Assembly: GCF_002968575.1 (NCBI RefSeq) | Contig: NZ_PVBM01000015.1 | Span: 1 to 64,000, forward strand | DNA length: 64,000 nt | DNA from: Neorhizobium huautlense | GTDB lineage: Bacteria > Pseudomonadota > Alphaproteobacteria > Rhizobiales > Rhizobiaceae | Reading direction: 5' to 3' | Notes under the pieces: generated by a model | The model's input: the letters and a program-made list of their open reading frames with translations, nothing else | Told to the model about the DNA's origin: nothing | Database searches by the model: none | In this document: positions 43,568-52,962 of the stretch, piece by piece | Layout: every line of letters starts with the position of its first letter | How positions within the stretch are numbered: the first letter of the stretch is position 1 | Program-made: the position numbers and the translations under genes

Positions 43568-44230
43568 TCAGCCGACGATCGCGAAAGTCTCGCGGGAAGG
43601 CCCAGCGGGCTGCGGGCCGCGGCCTATCCATTGCACATGTTTCTGGAGAATGGCCGCCGCTTCCTCGCTCCTGCCCTGGCGAAGAGCAGTCAGGATCGCC
43701 CGATGGTCGTGATCGGTGCGCTTTTCCCAACCGGATTGCCAGGCGGAAAAAAGAAAACGTGCACTTGCTGCATGCAGGTCGTCGATCGACGCCAGCAGCC
43801 GTTTCATGCCGCAAGGCGTCAGAATCAGCCGATGGAAGCGGCGGTTGGCCTCCTCCCAGGCGTGCACATCGGCGGCGGCGTCGCCTTCACGGGCGGCTTC
43901 TTCCGCCTCATCGAGAATGGCGGGGGTAAGATGGCGGGCGGCATGCCGCAGCGCCAGAACCTCCAGCACGGCACGCATTTCCGCCACTTCACGAACTTCG
44001 GCAAGATCAAAGGAGGCAACGCGCACGCCGCGACGAGGTTCGCTGATTGCCAGCCCCTGCGCCTCGAGCCGACGAAAGGCCTCGCGAACCGGCACGTGGC
44101 TGGTCTGAAATTCCTCGGCGATATGGTCCTGGCGAAGACGCGCGCCCGGAGAGAGCTCACCGCGCACGATGCGATCGGCAAGCACCCGGCTGATGCGACT
44201 GGCTATCGTGTCTTCCGGCTCCTTGCCCAT
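43568..44230 (-). CDS. bioR: BioR, GntR-family biotin repressor
   Basis: This 220-residue GntR/FCD regulator has an N-terminal winged helix (ISRVLADRIVRGELSPGARLRQDHIAEEF, then SHVPVREAFRRLEAQGLA) and a C-terminal all-helical FCD domain with metal-site-like histidines (ALRHAARHL, NRRFHRLIL, HDHRAILTAL). BioR represses biotin genes in alphaproteobacteria that lack a bifunctional BirA. Two BioR boxes between it and bioY support the assignment. It is divergent from the HAD gene at 44369. Confidence 0.92.
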   Translation of the reverse strand: MGKEPEDTIASRISRVLADRIVRGELSPGARLRQDHIAEEFQTSHVPVREAFRRLEAQGLAISEPRRGVRVASFDLAEVREVAEMRAVLEVLALRHAARHLTPAILDEAEEAAREGDAAADVHAWEEANRRFHRLILTPCGMKRLLASIDDLHAASARFLFSAWQSGWEKRTDHDHRAILTALRQGRSEEAAAILQKHVQWIGRGPQPAGPSRETFAIVG

Positions 44231-44368
44231 GCTGCTTCCTTAGAGCGGTGTTTCGGGCTTGTCGAGAGCCGCCCGCCCTGCTCGCTTCAGCCATGCAGCC
44301 TCGTCGGTTGAGCTTGGCGCGACTGTCGTATAAAAGGCCGGCCTCACCTCCGGTACAAGGCATCCATC

Positions 44369-45058
44369 ATGAGCGGTTTCGACCTCATCATCTTCGACTG
44401 CGACGGCGTGCTCGTCGATTCCGAAATCATCGCGGCGCAGGTCGAGTCGCGACTTCTGACCGAGGCCGGCTATCCGATCAGCGTCGAGGAAATGGGCGAA
44501 CGCTTTGCCGGCATGACCTGGAAGAACATCCTGCTGGCGGTCGAGAAGGAAGCGAACATTCCGCTTTCCGCCTCGCTGCTCGATAAGTCGGAACAGTTGC
44601 TGGATGCCCGCCTCGCCCGCGACGTGAAGATCATCGACGGCGTGAAATTCGCGCTCGCGCGCCTCGCGACGCAGCGCTGCATCTGTTCCAATTCCAGCAG
44701 CCATCGGCTCGACATGATGCTCGAAAAGGTAGGGCTCAAGCCCTATTTCGCTCCCCATATCTATTCCGCCAAGGATCTTGGGGCGGACCGGGTAAAGCCG
44801 AAGCCGGACATCTTCCTGCACGCAGCCGAACAGTTCAAGGTTTCGCCGGACAAGGTGCTGGTGCTTGAGGATTCCGTACACGGCATCCACGGCGCCAAAG
44901 CAGCCGGCATGCGCGTCGTCGGCTTCACGGGCGCCTCGCATACCTATCCGAGCCATGCGGATCGGCTGACCGATGCCGGCGCCGAAACGGTGATTTCCCG
45001 CATGATGGACTTTCCGGCAGTCGTCGCAGCCCTCGGCGAATGGGGCGGAGCGCTCTGA
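44369..45058 (+). CDS. HAD-IA family phosphatase
   Basis: This 229-residue HAD hydrolase has motif I FDCDGVLVDSE, a cap domain in residues 16-85, motif II ICSNSSS, the motif III lysine in DRVKPKPDIFLHA, and motif IV VLEDSVHGIHGAKAAG. It resembles beta-phosphoglucomutase or 2-deoxyglucose-6-phosphatase type members, which act on sugar phosphates. It stands alone on the plus strand between bioR and the convergent lipoprotein gene. Confidence 0.9.
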   Translation: MSGFDLIIFDCDGVLVDSEIIAAQVESRLLTEAGYPISVEEMGERFAGMTWKNILLAVEKEANIPLSASLLDKSEQLLDARLARDVKIIDGVKFALARLATQRCICSNSSSHRLDMMLEKVGLKPYFAPHIYSAKDLGADRVKPKPDIFLHAAEQFKVSPDKVLVLEDSVHGIHGAKAAGMRVVGFTGASHTYPSHADRLTDAGAETVISRMMDFPAVVAALGEWGGAL

Positions 45059-45073
45059 GCAACCACTGCCCCG

Positions 45074-45679
45074 TCACCCCCGGCGGGCGGGCTTTTTGGC
45101 CGGGCCGGCATCATAACCGAGACGGACGCGGGTGAAGCGGGATGCGCCGCCCTGGGCGTTCGGGATCTGCACATCCGGTTTGTTGAAGATGAACTGGGTG
45201 CCGCCGGCAGGCATTTCGACTGGGAAGGCGACCTTCTGCGAGTAGATGACGTTGTCGCCATCGACGACTTCGACCAGAATCGGCAACGTAACCTGACCCG
45301 GCTGCCCGGCGGGGCCTTGCACGACACGGCCCTGGGCCACGACATTGATGGTCAGGGTCGTTTCGTTGGCGGTGCACTGGCGCGTCGCATCGGCCAGCGA
45401 GGCCTGGTAGAGCAGCTTTTCGGGATTGTCCTGACCACCGCGAGCGTAGACGCGATGGACGGCCGTCTGTTCCAGCATCACCACCTGCGGGCAATAGGCC
45501 TGCACAACGGGAGTTGCGGGCTGCTGGGCGGACGCAGCCTCGGCGGTCGGCGACAGTCCCTCGGCGGTCGAGGATGAATTGCAGCTTGCGAGAGCCGCCA
45601 CGAGCGAAACTGCCAGAACACTACGCGAAATCTTGCCTAACACCGTACTCAACCTCTTCCATCCCGATTGCTGGGTCAC
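45074..45679 (-). CDS. rhizobial lipoprotein of unknown function
   Basis: This 201-residue protein has a signal ending in the lipobox ALASC (cysteine near residue 33), a low-complexity Ala/Pro linker, then a beta-rich domain with two cysteines (QAYCPQVVML and ATRQCTANE). It is widespread in rhizobia as a conserved lipoprotein without known function. The GTG at 45679 is used; a GTG at 45643 would give a more normal signal length. It is divergent from thrC, with about 100 bp between. Confidence 0.75.
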   Translation of the reverse strand: MTQQSGWKRLSTVLGKISRSVLAVSLVAALASCNSSSTAEGLSPTAEAASAQQPATPVVQAYCPQVVMLEQTAVHRVYARGGQDNPEKLLYQASLADATRQCTANETTLTINVVAQGRVVQGPAGQPGQVTLPILVEVVDGDNVIYSQKVAFPVEMPAGGTQFIFNKPDVQIPNAQGGASRFTRVRLGYDAGPAKKPARRG

Positions 45680-45779
45680 GTCTTCACGAGAACCGGAACG
45701 TCATTTTCCGGCCTTTCACCACCCATTTTCCTGGTCTATATCAGCGGCGCGAATAAAAATCGATTGGGGATTGAACGTC

Positions 45780-47171
45780 GTGGACTACATTTCTACCCGG
45801 GGCGTAGCCCCGTCCCTTAAGTTCCGGGACGCCATGCTGGCAGGTCTTGCGCGCGACGGCGGTCTCTACGTGCCGCGCGAATGGCCCAGCTTGACGAAAA
45901 AGGACATCCGTGCGCTGCGCGGAAAGCGCTACCAGGATGTCGCCTTCGAAGTGCTGAAGCACTTCGTCGAGGACGAAATTCCCGCCGACAAGTTCAAGGC
46001 CATGATCGAGGAAGCCTATGCGACGTTCCGGCATCCGGCGGTTGTGCCGCTGGTGCAGACCGGGCCGAACGACTTCGTACTCGAACTTTTCCACGGCACC
46101 ACGCTCGCCTTCAAGGACGTGGCGATGCAGTTGCTGGCGCGACTGATGGATTATGCGCTGGCAGAGCGCGGCGAACGGGCCACCATCGTCGGGGCGACCT
46201 CGGGCGATACGGGGGGCGCGGCGATCGACGCCTTCGCCGGCCGCGAGCGGACCGACATCTTCATTCTTTTTCCGCATGGCAAGGTCTCGCCGGTGCAGCA
46301 GCGGCAGATGACCACCTCCAATGCGGCGAATGTGCACGCGCTGGCGGTCAGGGGAAATTTCGACGACTGCCAGAACCTCGTAAAGGAGATGTTCAACGAC
46401 GCGGCCTTCCGCGACCGGCTGAAGCTTTCCGGCGTCAACTCGATCAACTGGGCCCGCATTATGGCGCAGGTTGTCTATTATTTCACAGCCGCACTGTCGC
46501 TCGGCGCACCGGACCGCAAGGTTTCCTTCACCGTGCCGACCGGAAATTTCGGCGACATTTTTGCGGGTTACGTCGCAAAGAAGATGGGCCTGCCGATCGA
46601 CCGGCTGGTGATTGCCACCAATGACAACGACATCCTGGCCCGCACCTTGAAAAGTGGCCGCTACGAGATGCGCGGCGTCAAGGCCACGACTTCGCCTTCC
46701 ATGGACATCCAGATTTCCTCGAATTTCGAACGGCTGCTGTTCGAATCCTATAATCGCGATCCGGCCTCCGTTCGCTCGGCCATGGCCGGGCTGAAGCAGT
46801 CCGGCGCTTTCGAGGTCCAGCCGGACGCGCTCAAAGCCATCCGCCGCGAATTCCGCGCCGGGCGCGCCACCGAAAAGCAGGTTGCGGCCACCATTCGCGA
46901 GACGCTCAGCGCCAATGGTTATCTGATCGATCCGCATACGGCGACCGGCGTTTTCGTCGCTCAAAAGAATTTGAGAGCCACAAGTCCCATGGTCACGCTC
47001 GCCACCGCGCATCCGGCCAAATTCCCGGCCGCGGTAAAATCCGCTTGCGGAATTGATCCGGCGCTTCCATCATGGCTTGCTGATCTTATGCAAAGGGAGG
47101 AGCGCTTCGATATCTTGGAGCCTGAGCTTAAGGCCGTCGAAACCTTCATCGGCCAGCATGCCCGCGCTTGA
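45780..47171 (+). CDS. thrC: threonine synthase
   Basis: ThrC makes threonine from O-phosphohomoserine with PLP. The 463-residue protein has the N-terminal YISTRGVAPSLKFRDAMLAGLARDGGLY, the PLP-lysine in GTTLAFKDVAMQLL, the phosphate-binding ATSGDTGGAAIDAF, and PTGNFGDIFAGYVAKKMG. The GTG start at 45780 follows GGGGA and gives the normal length; longer frames run through the lipoprotein promoter. The M16 protease follows. thrB is at 60329, so the threonine genes are not clustered. Confidence 0.96.
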   Translation: MDYISTRGVAPSLKFRDAMLAGLARDGGLYVPREWPSLTKKDIRALRGKRYQDVAFEVLKHFVEDEIPADKFKAMIEEAYATFRHPAVVPLVQTGPNDFVLELFHGTTLAFKDVAMQLLARLMDYALAERGERATIVGATSGDTGGAAIDAFAGRERTDIFILFPHGKVSPVQQRQMTTSNAANVHALAVRGNFDDCQNLVKEMFNDAAFRDRLKLSGVNSINWARIMAQVVYYFTAALSLGAPDRKVSFTVPTGNFGDIFAGYVAKKMGLPIDRLVIATNDNDILARTLKSGRYEMRGVKATTSPSMDIQISSNFERLLFESYNRDPASVRSAMAGLKQSGAFEVQPDALKAIRREFRAGRATEKQVAATIRETLSANGYLIDPHTATGVFVAQKNLRATSPMVTLATAHPAKFPAAVKSACGIDPALPSWLADLMQREERFDILEPELKAVETFIGQHARA

Positions 47172-47200
47172 AGTTCTCGGCGGCGCCGGAAAGACGTAAC

Positions 47201-48499
47201 ATGAATGTAGAAATCACCCGGCTTTCTTCCGGGTTGACAGTCGTCACCGAGACCATGCCTCACCTGGAGAGCGTTGCCCTCGGCGTCTGGATCAAGTCCG
47301 GGTCGCGTAACGAGACCCAGGACGAACATGGGATTGCTCACCTCCTCGAGCATATGGCCTTCAAGGGCACCAAGCGGCGCAGCGCCCGCGACATCGCCGA
47401 GGAAATCGAAAATGTCGGCGGTGAACTGAATGCCGCTACCTCGACGGAAACCACGTCCTATTATGCCCGCGTCCTCAAGGATCACGTACCGCTCGCCGTG
47501 GATATCCTGGCCGACATCCTGACGGAGTCGGAATTCGACGAAGAGGAACTCAGGCGCGAAAAACACGTCATCCTGCAGGAAATCGGCGCCGCGAACGACA
47601 CGCCCGACGACGTGATCTTCGACCGCTTTTCGGAAATCGCCTTCAAGGGCCAGACGATCGGCCGACCGATCCTCGGGACGCCGGAAACCGTCAACGGCTT
47701 CACGCCCGGCCAGATCCGCAACTACCTGTCGCGCAATTACACCACCGACCGGATGTTCGTGGTGGCGGCCGGCGCCGTCGACCATGCCTCCTTCTGCCGC
47801 CAGGTGGAAGAGCGTTTTGCCACACTGCCCCTGATGCCGAGCGCGCCGCCGGTCCTGGAAACCGCCCGTTACCTCGGCGGCGACGTTCGCGAAGAGCGCG
47901 ACCTGATGGACGCACAGGTCCTGATCGGCTTCGAAGGCAAGGCCTATCACATGCGTGATTTCTACTGTTCGCAGATCCTTGCGAATATCCTGGGCGGCGG
48001 CATGTCGTCGCGCCTGTTCCAGGAAGTGCGCGAGCACCGTGGGCTCTGCTATTCGGTCTATGCCTTCCATTGGGGCTTCTCCGATACCGGCATCTTCGGC
48101 ATTCATGCGGCGACCGGCGGAGACGACCTGCCGAAGCTGATGCCGGTGGTGATCGACGAACTGCACAAGGCATCGGAAACCATTCACCAGCAGGAAATCG
48201 ACCGCGCCCGCGCGCAGATCCGTGCGCAGCTTCTCATGGGCCAGGAAAGCCCTGCGGCGCGTGCCGGCCAGATCGCCCGGCAGATGATGCTTTACGGCCG
48301 GCCGATCCCCAATAACGAAATGATGGAGCGTCTCGAGGGCATCACCACCGAACGCCTTACCGACCTTGCCGGAAGGCTGTTTTTCGATACAGTTCCGACA
48401 TTGTCCGCCGTAGGTCCGATCGAACAGCTCGCTCCCATGGCCGATATTGCCGCGGCGCTTTCCTCGCCGAACGTTGAGACCAAGAAGGCCGCCGGTTAG
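47201..48499 (+). CDS. M16-family zinc metallopeptidase (mitochondrial-processing-peptidase-like)
   Basis: This 432-residue protein has the inverted zinc motif HLLEHMAFKG (HxxEH) at about residues 48-57 and the downstream glutamate in ILQEIGAANDTPDD, and the C-terminal half with HRGLCYSVYAFHWGF. Alphaproteobacterial members resemble the beta subunit of the mitochondrial processing peptidase, and a substrate is not assigned. The ATG at 47201 follows GGAAAG, 29 bp after thrC, which suggests co-transcription. Confidence 0.92.
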   Translation: MNVEITRLSSGLTVVTETMPHLESVALGVWIKSGSRNETQDEHGIAHLLEHMAFKGTKRRSARDIAEEIENVGGELNAATSTETTSYYARVLKDHVPLAVDILADILTESEFDEEELRREKHVILQEIGAANDTPDDVIFDRFSEIAFKGQTIGRPILGTPETVNGFTPGQIRNYLSRNYTTDRMFVVAAGAVDHASFCRQVEERFATLPLMPSAPPVLETARYLGGDVREERDLMDAQVLIGFEGKAYHMRDFYCSQILANILGGGMSSRLFQEVREHRGLCYSVYAFHWGFSDTGIFGIHAATGGDDLPKLMPVVIDELHKASETIHQQEIDRARAQIRAQLLMGQESPAARAGQIARQMMLYGRPIPNNEMMERLEGITTERLTDLAGRLFFDTVPTLSAVGPIEQLAPMADIAAALSSPNVETKKAAG

Positions 48500-48543
48500 G
48501 TCGAAGACCCGCACCCGGCTGCCCTGCCCGGAGCAGCAACAGC

Positions 48544-49155
48544 ATGGCGAAGTCGGTGTTTCGGTTCCTGTCAAAACAGCCGGACACCCCTGAGCTATAC
48601 GGAGAGAAACATTTGCTCCGGCTGCCGCGGTTTTCCGACTACAAGCAGTGGTACGCGCTGCGCTCGGAAAGCCGGGCTTTCCTGCAACCGTGGGAGCCGA
48701 TCTGGCGGCCGGACGAACTCACCGAGAGTTCGTTCCGGGCGCGTGTCGTCCGCAGCGGCCAGGAATATGGCTCGGGCCTCGCCGTGCCGCTCCTCCTCTT
48801 CCGCCGGCAGGACAATGTGCTGCTCGGCGGTCTCACTATCGGCTATATCCGCAGGGGTGCCGCGCAGAGCTGCATGATCGGCTATTGGATGGGGGAAAGA
48901 CACGCCGGCCAAGGCCATATGTTGGCCGCATTGAAGGTGGCTATCCCGTATGTCTATGGCGGACTTCAGTTGCACCGGATTGAAGCAGCCTGTATTCCGG
49001 AAAACTGGAAAAGCGTCCGGCTTCTTGAAAAAGCCGGCTTCGAGCGGGAAGGTCTTTTGAGGAAATATCTCAAAATCAACGGCGAGTGGCGCGACCATCT
49101 GATGTTCTCCCGGCTGCCGGAAGACGGCAATCTCGGGACGACGCCGAGGCCATGA
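48544..49155 (+). CDS. GNAT acetyltransferase (RimJ/RimL-type)
   Basis: This 203-residue protein has the RimJ-like layout: LRLPRFSDYKQWYALRSESRAFLQPWEP, a central GGLTIGYIRRGAAQSCMIGYWMGERHAGQGHM with the acetyl-CoA loop, and HRIEAACIPENWKSVRLLEKAGFEREGLLRKYLKINGEWRDH. RimJ-type enzymes acetylate ribosomal protein N-termini, but this length and the C-terminus also fit general GNATs. Its stop overlaps the next ATG by 4 bp, coupling it to the GGDEF/EAL gene. Confidence 0.9.
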   Translation: MAKSVFRFLSKQPDTPELYGEKHLLRLPRFSDYKQWYALRSESRAFLQPWEPIWRPDELTESSFRARVVRSGQEYGSGLAVPLLLFRRQDNVLLGGLTIGYIRRGAAQSCMIGYWMGERHAGQGHMLAALKVAIPYVYGGLQLHRIEAACIPENWKSVRLLEKAGFEREGLLRKYLKINGEWRDHLMFSRLPEDGNLGTTPRP

Positions 49156-52061
49156 GGGTGTCCGTATTGCGTTTTGCGTCCTTGATCCGCTGGCTGCCGG
49201 CGCTGATTTTGACCCTAGCCGTCGCCATCCTGGCTATCGCACCTTCGGCCAGTGCCGCCGAACCGGTGAAGATTTCCCGTGACGACACCGCACTCGACCT
49301 GACCAAGACGACCGATATCTATACAAACCAGGGTGAAGCGTTTCAAGTCTCGACCGCAGCCGGTGCCGACGGCATCCGCCGCCGCATCGAAGTGCGGGCA
49401 AGTTCGCCTCGTCATCAGGGGGACTGGGCAGTCTTCGCACTTGCCAACGTTTCGGAAGAACAGCTCGAGCGGGTCATCGTCGCGCCGCATTTCCGGCTGG
49501 CGAATTCCAAGATGTTCTGGCCGGATCTCGGTTCGCAACGCATCATCTCGATCACCCCGTCGGAAGGCTTTGCGCTCGACCGGGTGCCAAGCCCGGATGC
49601 GGACGTTTTCCGCATCACGCTCAATCCGGGAGCGACCATCACCTTCGTGGCAGAACTTGCAACGCCGCAGCTTCCGCAAATCTATCTCTGGCAGCCGGAC
49701 GCCTACAAGGACACGGTGAACTCCTTCACCCTCTATCGCGGGATCGTGCTCGGCATCGCCGGTCTTCTGGCAGTCTTCCTGACTATTCTTTTCGTGGTCA
49801 AGGGAACGTCCATGCTGCCTGCGGCGGCCGCTCTCGCCTGGGCCGTCCTCGCCTATATCTGCGTGGATTTCGGCTTCCTCGACAAGCTCATCACCATCAC
49901 CTCCAGCGACCAGAGAATATGGCGGGCCGCGGCGGAAGTGGCGCTTGCCTCCTCGCTCGTCATCTTCCTCTTCACCTATCTCAACTTGAACCGCTGGCAC
50001 GTCCATCTTGGTTACGCGACGCTTGCCTGGGTTGTCGGGCTCGTGCTTCTTGGCGGCGTGGCGATCTACGACCCTTCGGTTGCCGCAGGCATTGCCCGCA
50101 TCTCGTTTGCTCTGACCGGCACGGTCGGCATCCTGCTGATCATCTACCTCGGCTTCAATCGATATGACCGGGCCATCCTGCTGGTACCGACCTGGGCACT
50201 GATCCTCGTATGGCTATTCGGGGGATGGCTGACGGTGACGGGCAAGCTCGACAACGACATCATCCAGCCGGCGCTCGGCGGCGGTCTCGTCCTGATCGTG
50301 CTTCTCATCGGCTTCACCGTCATGCAGCACGCCTTTGCCGGCGGCGCCTACCAGCAAGGCCTGTTTTCCGATCTAGAGCGGCAATCTCTGGCGCTGACGG
50401 GCAGCGGCGACACGGTCTGGGATTGGGATGTGGCCCGCGACCGCGTCGTCACCACCCCCGATATCTCCGCCCGCCTCGGGCTCGATCCCGGCACCATGCA
50501 TGGCCCGGTGCGCAACTGGGTGCCGCGGCTGCATCCCGATGACCGCGACCGTTTCCGCGCCACGCTCGACGTGCTTTTAGAACATCGCCGCGGCCGCCTG
50601 CATCACGAATTCCGCATCCGGGCGGAGGACGGGCATTTCCACTGGCTGCAGATTCGCGCCCGGCCGGTGCTTGGCTCCAACGGTGAAATCATTCGTTGCG
50701 TCGGCACGATCATCGATGTCACGGAGCAGAAAAATTCCGTCGAGCGCCTGCTGCAGGATGCGCTCCACGACAACCTGACCGGCTTGCCGAACCGCCAGCT
50801 CTTTCTCGACCGCCTGCAAGCGGTTCTGACACTCGCCCCGAGTGGCGACATGGTACGCCCGACGGTCATGACGATCGATATCGACCGCTATAAGCAGGTC
50901 AATGACAGTCTCGGCATTGCTGCCGGCGACAACATCCTGATCGCGCTGACCAGGCGGCTTCGCCGTCTCCTGAAACCGCAGGACACGCTGGCACGTATCG
51001 CCGGCGACCAGTTCGGCCTGATCCTGGTGTCTGAACGCGATCCGGCCAAAGTTGCCGATTTTGCGGATGCGGTTTCCAAGGCGATCATGGTGCCAATCAA
51101 CTTCGCCAACCGCGAAATCATCCTTACCGCTTCGATCGGGCTCGCCTCCTGGGTGGACCAGCAGGAAAGTGCAGCCGGCCTGTTGGCCGACGCTGAACTC
51201 GCAATGTACCGGGCAAAGCGCGCAGGCGGAAACCGTGTTGAGCCCTTCCGACCGGCGTTTCGCGCCTCCGGCACGGACAAGCTGCAGATCGAAACCGATC
51301 TGCGTCGCGCCATCGAGCGCAAGGAACTCTCGCTTGCCTACCAGCCGATCATCCGGCTGAAGGATGGGGAAATTGCCGGCTTCGAGGCGCTGATGCGCTG
51401 GGACCATCCCAAGCGCGGCAGCATTCCGCCATCGGAATTCATCCCGATCGCCGAGATGTCGGACCTGATCGGCCCGCTCGGCTTGTTCGCCCTGGACCGC
51501 GCCGGCACCGACCTGATGAAATGGCAGAACCAGACGGGTGAACTGCCGATCTTCGTCTCGGTGAACCTTTCCAGCGCTCAGCTCCTTAACGCCGACCTCT
51601 ACAACGACGTACGGGCCTTGCTGCAGAAGACCCAGGTCAGCCCGCATCAGCTCAAGCTGGAACTCACCGAGTCGCTGATGATGGAAAATCCCGAGCAGGC
51701 ACGCCTCGTGCTCGCCAAGCTCAAGGAAACGGGTATGGGCCTGGCGCTGGACGATTTCGGCACCGGGTATTCTTCACTGGCCTACCTGACGAAGTTTCCG
51801 TTCGACACGATCAAGCTCGACAAGGCACTCGTCAAGGATGCCACGGATAAACGCGCCATTCTTCTACGCTCCGTCATTGCCATGGCCCGTGCGCTCGAGA
51901 TGGCGGTGGTCGCGGAAGGCATAGAGACCGACGAGGATGCCGCCGAACTTGCCAAGATGGGTTGCCATTTCGGCCAGAGCTATCTGTTCGGCCCGCCGGC
52001 CGCTGCGGATGTGGTGCTGAAGTTACTCAAGGAACGCTTTCCCCTGACCAAGCGGGCGTGA
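49152..52061 (+). CDS. membrane GGDEF/EAL protein, probable c-di-GMP phosphodiesterase
   Basis: This 969-residue protein has a signal-like N-terminus, a periplasmic domain (about 35-215), seven transmembrane helices (about 218-425) in a 7TMR-DISM-like layout, a PAS domain (445-560), a GGDEF domain and an EAL domain. The GGDEF motif is altered to AGDQF, so cyclase activity is unlikely. The EAL side keeps EALMRW, NLSSAQ, ELTES, LDDFGTGYSSL, KLDK, EGIET and the late Gln in GQSYLFG, so it should hydrolyse c-di-GMP. The ATG at 49152 overlaps the GNAT stop. The trigger ligand is unknown. Confidence 0.9.
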   Translation: MRVSVLRFASLIRWLPALILTLAVAILAIAPSASAAEPVKISRDDTALDLTKTTDIYTNQGEAFQVSTAAGADGIRRRIEVRASSPRHQGDWAVFALANVSEEQLERVIVAPHFRLANSKMFWPDLGSQRIISITPSEGFALDRVPSPDADVFRITLNPGATITFVAELATPQLPQIYLWQPDAYKDTVNSFTLYRGIVLGIAGLLAVFLTILFVVKGTSMLPAAAALAWAVLAYICVDFGFLDKLITITSSDQRIWRAAAEVALASSLVIFLFTYLNLNRWHVHLGYATLAWVVGLVLLGGVAIYDPSVAAGIARISFALTGTVGILLIIYLGFNRYDRAILLVPTWALILVWLFGGWLTVTGKLDNDIIQPALGGGLVLIVLLIGFTVMQHAFAGGAYQQGLFSDLERQSLALTGSGDTVWDWDVARDRVVTTPDISARLGLDPGTMHGPVRNWVPRLHPDDRDRFRATLDVLLEHRRGRLHHEFRIRAEDGHFHWLQIRARPVLGSNGEIIRCVGTIIDVTEQKNSVERLLQDALHDNLTGLPNRQLFLDRLQAVLTLAPSGDMVRPTVMTIDIDRYKQVNDSLGIAAGDNILIALTRRLRRLLKPQDTLARIAGDQFGLILVSERDPAKVADFADAVSKAIMVPINFANREIILTASIGLASWVDQQESAAGLLADAELAMYRAKRAGGNRVEPFRPAFRASGTDKLQIETDLRRAIERKELSLAYQPIIRLKDGEIAGFEALMRWDHPKRGSIPPSEFIPIAEMSDLIGPLGLFALDRAGTDLMKWQNQTGELPIFVSVNLSSAQLLNADLYNDVRALLQKTQVSPHQLKLELTESLMMENPEQARLVLAKLKETGMGLALDDFGTGYSSLAYLTKFPFDTIKLDKALVKDATDKRAILLRSVIAMARALEMAVVAEGIETDEDAAELAKMGCHFGQSYLFGPPAAADVVLKLLKERFPLTKRA

Positions 52062-52063
52062 CG

Positions 52064-52768
52064 TCACGCCGCCTGCCCGGTCTTCTGACGCTCACGGGCA
52101 AAGGGGCTTAGTCCGAGCCATTGTTGCATCGAGCTCGCCATCTCGGGACTACCGTCAAGCTCCAGCCGGCCGGACCTCACCTCCGCTCGCACGGTCGCGA
52201 TGCCCATCCAGATCGCCGTCATGATACGCAAAGCGCAGGTCACGTAGAGATCGACCTCAAAGCCCGGATCGGTCGAACAGACGTCCACATCGCGCCCGTC
52301 GATGACAAGCCAGTATCGCTGCCGCGCCGGCGGTTGATCCGGAAAAAGAAACTGCACCGTACAGCGGCTGGGAGGCAGCGGTTCCGGATCAAGATGGCGG
52401 CGCATATCCCACATCAAAAGCGACGGATCGAGTTTTTCGAGGGCATGCTGGGTTTCCACCCAATGCTGCCCCCAAAAACCGAGCGTCATCACGACGTCGC
52501 GAAGCTCCTCGCCGGCCGGCGTCAGATGGTATTCGATGACACCGTCTGCTGCCTTGCGTGTCTCGATGACACCCGCCTTTGCAAGCTCCTTCAGCCGTTT
52601 TGAAAGCAGGGTGGGCGACATGCGCGGCACTCCGCGCCTGAGGTCGTTGAATCTGTGGCTACCACAGAGCAGCTCCCGCAGTATCAGCGGTGTCCAACGG
52701 GTGCAGAAGACTTCGGCGGCCATGGCGACGGGACAGAACTGGCCGTAACTCGCGGTCATTTCCGGCAT
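52064..52768 (-). CDS. HxlR-family regulator with C-terminal sterol-carrier-like domain
   Basis: This 234-residue regulator has an HxlR winged helix (YGQFCPVAMAAEVFCTRWTPLILRELL, HRFNDLRRGVPRMSPTLLSKRL, GVIEYHLTPAGEEL) followed by a roughly 110-residue domain that looks like the SCP2-like part seen in some HxlR proteins. Cys near residue 12 (FCPVA) is the position typical of redox- or ligand-sensing HxlR members. The ATG at 52768 has AGGGG upstream. It is divergent from the acyl-CoA dehydrogenase gene and faces two near-identical operators. Confidence 0.88.
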   Translation of the reverse strand: MPEMTASYGQFCPVAMAAEVFCTRWTPLILRELLCGSHRFNDLRRGVPRMSPTLLSKRLKELAKAGVIETRKAADGVIEYHLTPAGEELRDVVMTLGFWGQHWVETQHALEKLDPSLLMWDMRRHLDPEPLPPSRCTVQFLFPDQPPARQRYWLVIDGRDVDVCSTDPGFEVDLYVTCALRIMTAIWMGIATVRAEVRSGRLELDGSPEMASSMQQWLGLSPFARERQKTGQAA

Positions 52769-52825
52769 AGGCAACCCCTGCGTGATTGAACTACCCAGAA
52801 TAGGACCATCGCCCATAAGCGCCAA

Positions 52826-52840
52826 GTACACTTTTTGTAC
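52826..52840. promoter_or_regulatory. HxlR-type operator 1
   Basis: GTACACTTTTTGTAC is an inverted repeat (GTACA-N5-TGTAC) extended by AAG/TAG on each side. It lies 58 bp from the regulator start and recurs at 52887-52901. Confidence 0.7.
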
Positions 52841-52886
52841 TAGTCCTTCTCCACTTATCCATGAGGCTTCCGGCGCGCCATACGCG

Positions 52887-52901
52887 GTACACTTCCTGTA
52901 C
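52887..52901. promoter_or_regulatory. HxlR-type operator 2
   Basis: GTACACTTCCTGTAC is the second copy, differing at two spacer positions, with a centre-to-centre distance of 61 bp from operator 1 (about six helical turns). It lies 62 bp upstream of the dehydrogenase ATG. Confidence 0.7.
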
Positions 52902-52962
52902 TTGCGGCTTTTCGATGCCCGGCAAACACTCCCTGCATTCTCAACAGGAGGAGGATTGCAAC

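Noticed and set aside
46961..48574. A 537-codon minus-strand frame antisense to thrC and the M16 protease
   Set aside because: Both plus-strand genes have clear catalytic motifs; the antisense product has none.
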